Shown here piece by piece: positions 45,719 through 51,152 of a stretch of DNA of 51,152 nucleotides. Position 1 is the stretch's first letter, and every line of letters starts with the position of its first letter. Both the position numbers and the translations under genes were made by a program. This DNA is from Actinomycetota bacterium (GTDB lineage: Bacteria; Actinomycetota; Humimicrobiia; Humimicrobiales; Humimicrobiaceae): assembly GCA_028717265.1 (NCBI GenBank), contig JAQUOE010000008.1:1-51152 (forward strand). Reading direction: 5' to 3'. The notes under the pieces are model-generated. The model was not told the origin of the DNA. It searched no databases and saw only the letters and a list, made by a program, of their open reading frames with translations.

Positions 45719-46231
45719 TTATCTTTTAATCTCTGACAGTATCTTATCGACAGTTCGATCCGGGTTATAATTATCATTATTTATAATAATATTTGCATAC
45801 TTCCTGTACAGTATGTCTCTTTCCTCCATCATTCTTTCTATGGTCTCCTCTTTATTTTCTACATCGACCAGTGGTCTGCCATTCGCTTCTTTAAGCCGGT
45901 AAATTATATCATCGATCAAAACATTCAAATACACGACCAGACTATTTTTTCTTATTAAATCCATATTCTCTTTTCTTTTTACCACACCGCCCCCACAGGC
46001 AAAAACACAATTTTTATTTTTATATATCCTTTTAATTACCCTGGTTTCCAATTCTCTGAAATATTTCTCGCCGTGTATTTTAAAAATATTACTGATTTCT
46101 TTTTCCTGGTCCATTTCAATCACTTTATCCAGGTCGATAAATATTAACCCGAGTTTTTCTGCAAGAATTTTTCCTACTGTGCTTTTCCCGGATCCCATAA
46201 AACCTATCAGAGAAATGTTCTTATAATCCAT
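45719..46231 (-). CDS. aroK: Shikimate kinase
   Basis: Fifth shikimate step, phosphorylating shikimate with ATP. The P-loop is GFMGSGKST, followed by DLD, FRELET, ACGGGVVKRKE and the lid motif GRPLVD. From the ATG at 46231 the length is 170 aa; the ORF track uses a TTG at 46252 that overlaps aroC by 14 bases and adds seven residues not found in the family core. Both starts lack a strong ribosome site. Immediately followed by aroB. Confidence 0.94.
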   Translation of the reverse strand: MDYKNISLIGFMGSGKSTVGKILAEKLGLIFIDLDKVIEMDQEKEISNIFKIHGEKYFRELETRVIKRIYKNKNCVFACGGGVVKRKENMDLIRKNSLVVYLNVLIDDIIYRLKEANGRPLVDVENKEETIERMMEERDILYRKYANIIINNDNYNPDRTVDKILSEIKR

Positions 46232-46238
46232 TTTGACA

Positions 46239-47405
46239 TCAGACTTTTTCAAGATACTTTTTATAACAGTTAAAATTTTCTAAAATTTCTTCCATATTAT
46301 CTCTTCCGAATTTTTCCTGTATAAAATTAAGAATCTCTATGGATAGGACAGCTTCACCGACAATAGACGCGCTTGGAACCGCGCATATATCTGATCTTTC
46401 CTTTAGACTTTTATCACTTTTTTTTGTTCTTATATTCACGGTATGCAGGCCTATTGCAGTCGTGGGAATGGGCTTCATCCATGCTCCTATTACAATTGAT
46501 TCACCATTTGTAATTCCGCCCTCCACTCCTCCTGCTCTGTTTGTCTTTCTATAGAATCCTGTACCGCTTTTATAATGTATTTCATCATGAAATTTAGTTC
46601 CAGTTTTGCCCGACACATTTGATCCATCACCAATTTCAACTGCTTTTACAGACGGTATGCTCATAAATGCACATGCTATCCTTCCGTCTATTCTTCTGTC
46701 CCACTGTGAATACGAACCAAGGCCTGCGGGCACTCCTGTTGCTATGACTTTGAATTTACCTCCCAGGCTGTCTCCCTGCTTTTTAGCTTTGATTATTTCT
46801 TCTCTCATTTTTTTACCTGTATTCTTATCGGGACATCTCACTTCGGATCGCTCGATTTCCGTTAATATAATATCGTTTAAAACCGCATCTTTATTTAAGA
46901 TAATTTTTCCGATTTGACTTACATAACTAAATACATTTATTCCCATCAGTTTTAATATGATTTTAGCAAATCCGCCTATGCAAACTCTTGCCGCAGTTTC
47001 TCTTGCGCTGCTTCTTTCTATTATATCTCTTATATCGTCCGGTCTGTATTTTAAAAAACCCGGAAGATCCGCATGCCCTGGCCTGGGATTCAATAATCTA
47101 TTTTTCAGATCTTTATCGTTTGACCGTGTCGGATTTATATCCATTATCTCTTTCCAGCTACACCAGTCTTTATTTTGAATGATAAAAGATATAGGCGACC
47201 CGATGCTCTTGCCTTTTCTGACACCGGAAATAATCTCGATGGCGTCTTTCTCGATGGACATTCTTTTGCCCCTTCCGAACCCTTTCTGTCTCCTTGCAAG
47301 TTCTTCATTCAAGAAATCTATTCCGATTGAAACTCCGGAAGGATAATCATCTATAATTCCAGCAAGTCCTTTGCCATGAGATTCTCCTGCAGTTAAATAT
47401 CTCAA
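46239..47405 (-). CDS. aroC: Chorismate synthase
   Basis: Last shikimate step, converting EPSP to chorismate with reduced flavin. Motifs are TAGESHGKGLAGIIDDYPSG at the N-terminus, GRGKRMSIEKD, RPGHADLPG, RSSARETAARV and NRAGGVEGGITNG. The family normally begins MRYLTAGESHG; a TTG at 47405 gives exactly that and has GGAG nine bases upstream. It is preferred over the TTG at 47414, where GGAG would touch the start codon. Length 388 aa. It sits between the PilP-like gene and aroK, so aromatic and pilus genes share a transcript. Confidence 0.96.
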   Translation of the reverse strand: MRYLTAGESHGKGLAGIIDDYPSGVSIGIDFLNEELARRQKGFGRGKRMSIEKDAIEIISGVRKGKSIGSPISFIIQNKDWCSWKEIMDINPTRSNDKDLKNRLLNPRPGHADLPGFLKYRPDDIRDIIERSSARETAARVCIGGFAKIILKLMGINVFSYVSQIGKIILNKDAVLNDIILTEIERSEVRCPDKNTGKKMREEIIKAKKQGDSLGGKFKVIATGVPAGLGSYSQWDRRIDGRIACAFMSIPSVKAVEIGDGSNVSGKTGTKFHDEIHYKSGTGFYRKTNRAGGVEGGITNGESIVIGAWMKPIPTTAIGLHTVNIRTKKSDKSLKERSDICAVPSASIVGEAVLSIEILNFIQEKFGRDNMEEILENFNCYKKYLEKV

Positions 47406-47414
47406 AATTTTCAA

Positions 47415-47418
47415 CTCC
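47415..47418 (-). promoter_or_regulatory. Ribosome binding site deciding the aroC start
   Basis: GGAG overlaps the stop codon of the PilP-like gene (TAGGAG) and lies nine bases before TTG 47405, giving the family-typical MRYLTAGESHG start. Confidence 0.65.
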
Positions 47419-47936
47419 TAATCGTAAATTATTTTATCAAGGGAAATATTTATTGTTTCATCTCCCTTAAGCAGTGCCACCGAATCATCGTTTATTGCCT
47501 GTACAAGATAAATATCTGAAAGAGGATCGGTTTCTTTTACTCTATAGGTAAAGCCGTTAAGATTTATATCCGCATATTCTACTTCATCCCTGCTGTATAT
47601 TTTCTCGAGTTTTAATACATTTTTTTCCTCCTCTTCCTCGTCCCGGATAAAAAATGGTTTGAACGGATTCCTGGCTGATTCATCTGTAAGATCGAATTCG
47701 GTTTCTATGTCATAACTTTTTCTAATATCCGTATCATTTTTGCCGATTTCCTGAATTTCTTCTTCATCTATCTTGATTTCCGGCAATTCCAGAGTTTCTT
47801 CGCTTCCCGTATATGTTTCTTTTATCATGTCAAAAACAGAACATCCAGAAATAAATAGAAGCAGTATCATGCAGGATATAACGGCAATAAAAATAACCGT
47901 TGATTTTTTTATCTTTTCGATCTTAGTCGTTATCAC
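47418..47936 (-). CDS. PilP-like pilus assembly lipoprotein
   Basis: Small lipoprotein (about 172 aa). The signal peptide ends in lipobox FISGC (Cys near residue 32). An acidic linker follows, then the motif ARNPFKPFF typical of PilP-like proteins, and a small beta domain (about 105-172, LNGFTYRVKETD...YLVQAINDDSVALLKGDETI) resembling the PilP/GspC homology region. The start is GTG 47936, with GAGG seven bases upstream; the track's TTG two codons earlier has poor spacing. It follows pilO with no gap. In diderms PilP docks the PilQ secretin; no secretin is seen here. Confidence 0.78.
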   Translation of the reverse strand: MITTKIEKIKKSTVIFIAVISCMILLLFISGCSVFDMIKETYTGSEETLELPEIKIDEEEIQEIGKNDTDIRKSYDIETEFDLTDESARNPFKPFFIRDEEEEEKNVLKLEKIYSRDEVEYADINLNGFTYRVKETDPLSDIYLVQAINDDSVALLKGDETINISLDKIIYD

Positions 47937-47938
47937 TT

Positions 47939-48481
47939 TCAAACCTCGTAATATAATTCCGCTGTAATATAAGCACTTAAGCTCTCGGAATCATCCTCAT
48001 TTGATTGTATTATTATATCCTTTATTATCACTATTCTGGGCATTCTCTCTATCGTTCTAACAAAATTCATTACATCATAATAGGAACCCTGCAGTATCAA
48101 ATTTGCTTCTATCGTAGTTTTTCCGGATTTTTCCTCTTCCTTCCCGATATCTGGCTTTTCGCTATAGTCAATAGAATAAATAACTACATTTGAAAAATTT
48201 GCGATATCATAAACTTCGTTTGTGAAAATACTAATATCATTATCAGATGGAAGCTGCAATGAATATTTTTGATACTCGGCACTCAACGCATAGTATTCAT
48301 TTCTTACCGAAAGCAAAGTCTTAAGCGTCTCGTTAAATGCCTTATTGTCCTGCCTTTCCTTCTCTATTGCCGTACTGATTTCGGTATTGGCAGATAAATT
48401 GGGAACAATAAATAAAAATACCAGTAAAACACTTAAAAGAAAAATAGATGCTATTAAGACTATTTTAAAATTATTACTCAT
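47939..48481 (-). CDS. pilO: Type IV pilus assembly protein PilO
   Basis: Single-pass inner-membrane protein of the alignment complex. It has an N-terminal helix (about 6-30, IVLIASIFLLSVLLVFLFIVPNL), a coiled coil (about 35-80) and a C-terminal ferredoxin-like domain containing the family pattern LILQGSYYDVMNFVRTIERMPRIVIIKDI. ATG 48481 is preferred to the TTG two codons upstream. Length 180 aa. It partners PilN and PilP; all three genes are adjacent. Confidence 0.88.
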   Translation of the reverse strand: MSNNFKIVLIASIFLLSVLLVFLFIVPNLSANTEISTAIEKERQDNKAFNETLKTLLSVRNEYYALSAEYQKYSLQLPSDNDISIFTNEVYDIANFSNVVIYSIDYSEKPDIGKEEEKSGKTTIEANLILQGSYYDVMNFVRTIERMPRIVIIKDIIIQSNEDDSESLSAYITAELYYEV

Positions 48482-48503
48482 AATCAAATAAAAACAATCC
48501 CGG

Positions 48504-49217
48504 TTATTCGCTTAATGACTGCATTTCCATTTCCAGAAAATCTTCCTCTCCATTTGCTCCTTCTGCAGGTGTCTCCGTTATTTCTCCGACTCCCAGACCC
48601 TCAAGGTAAGGGCTCATATCCAGATATGCGCTTATATTAAAAGACAGGACCTCTATACCTGATTCTTCTATATAATTCTTGCTGATATTATTTATCCACA
48701 CCTCCCCTATACCGGACATATTTCTTATTTCTACAAATAATTTCGTTATATCCGTATAGTCAGCCGCATATCCTCCTACTGTAAAAAATAATATCTTTTT
48801 TAAATTTCCCTGATCTTCTCCTCCGGTTTCCGAAATAAAATTATAGAAAGGTCCGCTGCTCCCTTCTATATAATTAACATAAGCATTTTTTGGTATTCTC
48901 TCTCCGAAATCATTAAGAACCTCGGACCACAATAATTCTTCTTTTTGTAAAGACCCTATTTTTTCTTCTCTGGTTTTTACTTTTTCTTTGAATTCATTGT
49001 ATGCATTGAGTTTGATAATATAATTATAAAGCTGCATGTTTACCATTTTGTATTCATCCAGCTTCGGAGCAAGATAATTACTAACATCAAATAAGAATAT
49101 TGTGAAAATAACCAGGGCTATAAGGATTATCGTAAACAGCACCAGCGCTGCGTTCAATATGACGCCTTTGACATCCCTTATTTTTTCTTCTTTTGGAAGA
49201 AGATTTATAGTCTTCAT
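48504..49217 (-). CDS. pilN: Type IV pilus assembly protein PilN
   Basis: Bitopic membrane protein beginning MKTINLLPKEEK, the conserved cytoplasmic tail by which PilN binds PilM. A membrane helix follows (about 20-48), then a coiled coil (about 50-90) and a ferredoxin-like domain (about 95-205). The last 30 residues are an acidic, Gly/Glu-rich tail (GEEDFLEMEMQ) not usual in the family; total 237 aa is longer than many PilN proteins. The ATG overlaps the pilM stop as ATGA. Confidence 0.9.
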   Translation of the reverse strand: MKTINLLPKEEKIRDVKGVILNAALVLFTIILIALVIFTIFLFDVSNYLAPKLDEYKMVNMQLYNYIIKLNAYNEFKEKVKTREEKIGSLQKEELLWSEVLNDFGERIPKNAYVNYIEGSSGPFYNFISETGGEDQGNLKKILFFTVGGYAADYTDITKLFVEIRNMSGIGEVWINNISKNYIEESGIEVLSFNISAYLDMSPYLEGLGVGEITETPAEGANGEEDFLEMEMQSLSE

Positions 49218-50341
49218 TTATTTAAACCTCTGAGTGCCATACCTATAGCTAAAGGGTCCAGCAGATAGTTCAGGTCCTTATCCTTATATTCCGGATTATT
49301 TTTTAAATATTTCAATGAAAAATAATCCGCAATATTTAACATCTCTACTTTATAATTTATTTCCTGTTCTATATATTTATCGATATTTTTTATATATTCA
49401 CCGGTTAAAATCACTTTTTTTACTTTATATTTTGGATTCTCCTGCAAAAAATATTCTACCGACAACTTTATTTCTTCTATTATCTTATCTGCGTTGTCCT
49501 TCATGATTTTAGTCATATCTAAGTTATCCTCTGAATTTCTATTATTATCTTTTTTCGATTTTTGGTCTTCTTCTTTCACTTTTCCTGTACCGGTTTTTTT
49601 ATTAACAAGCAAAGATTTAAAATCAAATTTGGAGATTATTTTTTCATAATATTTATTATCTTTTTTTATTTCTTTGGAAATACTTTCGATAAAATTCCTT
49701 ATGGAAGTAGAAGTAAATCTTGGATATTTTAGATTATCATCCTGGATCATCTCAAGAATCGACATCTCAAGTCCAAGATTTACTACACAATAAGCACCCG
49801 GTATTTCACTCCTGGTTTTTTTCTCAAAACTGCCTATATAATCTACGATTCTATACAGGGAAAAACAATTTAAATCTATTGCCTGCGCCAGAAGACCGGC
49901 GCCTTTGAAACTTTTTGCCACATCATTGATCATGCTCTTCATGGCACCCACAAGCATCAGCCTGGAGTAGTCTTCTCCTTTCTCCACAATATAATAGTCA
50001 TAAACAATATTGTTCTTTGCTATGGGAATAAAATCATTGATTTGAAATTTGATAGAATTATCGATTTCAGTGTCATCTGTGACCGGTATCTTTATCTCTT
50101 TTGCAATCACCTTTTGATTTGAAATCCCGATAAATACTTTCCTGTCAGAGATCCTGTATTTCCTCCATATATCTTTCAGGCTTCCGGCAAGAATATCTGT
50201 GTCCTGTATTTCCCCTCTTTCGGTGCAGCCGCCGGGCAGGTCCGATCTGATCATTTTTCTTATTGCATGATTTTTCCCGGATTTTAACAGTTCTATTATA
50301 TATACGCGATTGGAACTTAAATTTAATCCTACAGAAAGCAT
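49214..50341 (-). CDS. pilM: Type IV pilus assembly ATPase-like protein PilM
   Basis: Cytoplasmic actin-fold protein that holds the PilN tail. The N-terminus (SVGLNLSSNRVYIIELLKSG) and VFIGISNQKVIAKEIKIP are typical, with FQINDFIPIAKNNIVYDYYIVEK and VGAMKSMINDVAKSFKGAGL in subdomains 1-2 and VILTGEYIKNIDKYIEQE near the C-terminus. A charged low-complexity insert (about 240-275, with EEDQKSKKDNNRNSED) interrupts the fold. Length 375 aa. It follows pilD by 19 bases and is coupled to pilN. Confidence 0.91.
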   Translation of the reverse strand: MLSVGLNLSSNRVYIIELLKSGKNHAIRKMIRSDLPGGCTERGEIQDTDILAGSLKDIWRKYRISDRKVFIGISNQKVIAKEIKIPVTDDTEIDNSIKFQINDFIPIAKNNIVYDYYIVEKGEDYSRLMLVGAMKSMINDVAKSFKGAGLLAQAIDLNCFSLYRIVDYIGSFEKKTRSEIPGAYCVVNLGLEMSILEMIQDDNLKYPRFTSTSIRNFIESISKEIKKDNKYYEKIISKFDFKSLLVNKKTGTGKVKEEDQKSKKDNNRNSEDNLDMTKIMKDNADKIIEEIKLSVEYFLQENPKYKVKKVILTGEYIKNIDKYIEQEINYKVEMLNIADYFSLKYLKNNPEYKDKDLNYLLDPLAIGMALRGLNK

Positions 50342-50359
50342 GGAAGTCCAGTTCTCTTT

Positions 50360-51121
50360 TTATTTAAAAAAACTTATATACCATTTTAAGATATTATTAC
50401 CCCAAAATAAAGACATAATACTCCCCAGAGATATAAATGGCCCGAAAGGGATCGCCTGTTTCAATTTTCCTTTTTTTATTATTATCAGAAAGACGCCATA
50501 TATCGTTCCTGCAAGAAATCCCAGAAACAGAGCTACGATTACATTTCTAATCAGAAAAGCACCTATCATAAGACTCAATTTGACATCCCCCATCCCCATC
50601 CCTTTCGGGTATATCAAATGGACTATAAGCATAAATAAAAAAGCTCCCAGAGTGTATGCCAGAGGCACCCACCATCGTGGTAAATCCGGTATGATATTTA
50701 TTGCCAGTCCTATCAACGTAAAAGGCAACACTATTACGTTGGGAATTATCCTGAAATCTATATCGATAAAAGATATCGCTATAAGTACGCTACATAAGAT
50801 TATACCCGTAAGTGTTTTAACTGTCAGCCCAAAAAAAATATAATTTGCGAGGAACAGTATCCCGGTCATTATTTCTATCAGAAGATTATTTACCGGAATC
50901 CTGTTTTTACAATATCTGCACCTGCCCTTAAGTATGATAAAGGACAGTACCGGTATATTATCGTAAAAATGAATTTTTTTCTTACAGCTGGAACAAAAAG
51001 ATGCGGGCTTAATTAAGGAAAGCCCGCGGGGCAGTCTGTATGCAACTACTCCCAGGAAACTACCTGCAACCAATCCGGAAATGAAGAAAATTATATAGAA
51101 AGCTACTTTTACTATTTCCAT
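50360..51121 (-). CDS. pilD: Prepilin peptidase / N-methyltransferase
   Basis: Integral-membrane aspartic protease (A24) that cleaves and methylates type IV prepilins. The N-terminal cytoplasmic zinc loop has both cysteine pairs (C43-C46 and C68-C71) between SFLGVVAYRLPRG and the first helices, so the methyltransferase part is complete. Catalytic aspartates lie in ISFIDIDFRIIPN (about 120-122) and GMGMGDVKL (D179). About seven membrane helices; 253 aa. Its substrates are presumably the two G|xTLxE prepilins encoded at 42-44 kb. Only 31 bases remain beyond it in the window. Confidence 0.95.
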   Translation of the reverse strand: MEIVKVAFYIIFFISGLVAGSFLGVVAYRLPRGLSLIKPASFCSSCKKKIHFYDNIPVLSFIILKGRCRYCKNRIPVNNLLIEIMTGILFLANYIFFGLTVKTLTGIILCSVLIAISFIDIDFRIIPNVIVLPFTLIGLAINIIPDLPRWWVPLAYTLGAFLFMLIVHLIYPKGMGMGDVKLSLMIGAFLIRNVIVALFLGFLAGTIYGVFLIIIKKGKLKQAIPFGPFISLGSIMSLFWGNNILKWYISFFK

Positions 51122-51152
51122 CCCGACTATTACTTTATTTGCTGGTTAATTA

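Overview
The window looks like one continuous piece of a low-GC bacterial chromosome, roughly one third GC by eye. I see no insertion sequence, phage, CRISPR or resistance cargo. Of about 46 protein genes, all but one are on the minus strand. The exceptions on the plus strand are a RimK-like ATP-grasp gene and a candidate small RNA. The best lineage clue is an FtsR-type MerR regulator next to a GarA/FhaB-like FHA protein, a pairing typical of Actinomycetota. The order cmk-plsC-ispH-DUF512-der-gpsA and the efp-nusB-ispA-tlyA-nadK-recN run also fit deep-branching anaerobic Actinomycetota or Firmicutes. I infer a monoderm, AT-rich, uncultured-type member of Actinomycetota, for example a Humimicrobiia/OPB41-like lineage. 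That placement is an inference and was not tested.

Read 5'->3' on the minus strand (right to left), the first block (51.1-40.4 kb) is a type IV pilus locus wrapped around the shikimate pathway: pilD, pilM, pilN, pilO, a PilP-like lipoprotein, then aroC, aroK, aroB and aroQ, then three minor pilin-like genes (an FN3-repeat prepilin, a PilW-like prepilin and a PilX-like protein with a beta-helix-like body). Next (40.4-25.5 kb) comes a dense housekeeping run: M24 peptidase, efp, nusB, ispA, tlyA, nadK, recN, pyrG, a DUF1461 membrane protein, a PepT-like peptidase, an ADP-ribose pyrophosphatase, xerD, a site-2 protease-like M50 protein, trpS, scpA and scpB. It leads into an unusual lipoprotein that combines seven LVIVD repeats, a PKD domain and a transglutaminase-like domain (25.5-23.1 kb), then a membrane glycosyltransferase and a MATE exporter.

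The middle (20.3-11.4 kb) is more mixed: the lone plus-strand ATP-grasp ligase, a cation diffusion facilitator with atypical metal ligands and a tripled C-terminal domain, zwf plus transketolase (pentose phosphate pathway), a PAS-GAF-GGDEF-HD-GYP cyclic-di-GMP protein and a YhfC-type intramembrane protease.

The only gap over 300 bases (10,984-11,413) contains, on the plus strand, a TTGACA-N17-TATCTT promoter, a transcript that folds into a GNRA-capped rod of about 34 base pairs, and an intrinsic terminator. I read it as an unassigned stand-alone structured RNA of about 168 nt. The left block (10.98 kb to the edge) is tyrA-aroA-cmk-plsC-ispH-DUF512-der-gpsA, then tRNA-Pro(GGG), the FHA protein, the FtsR-like regulator, a D-Ala-D-Ala carboxypeptidase and the start of a lipoprotein cut by the window edge. 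With aroA/tyrA at one end and aroC/K/B/Q at the other, the window carries much of aromatic amino acid synthesis. It also carries cell-envelope, translation, chromosome-segregation and surface-pilus functions.
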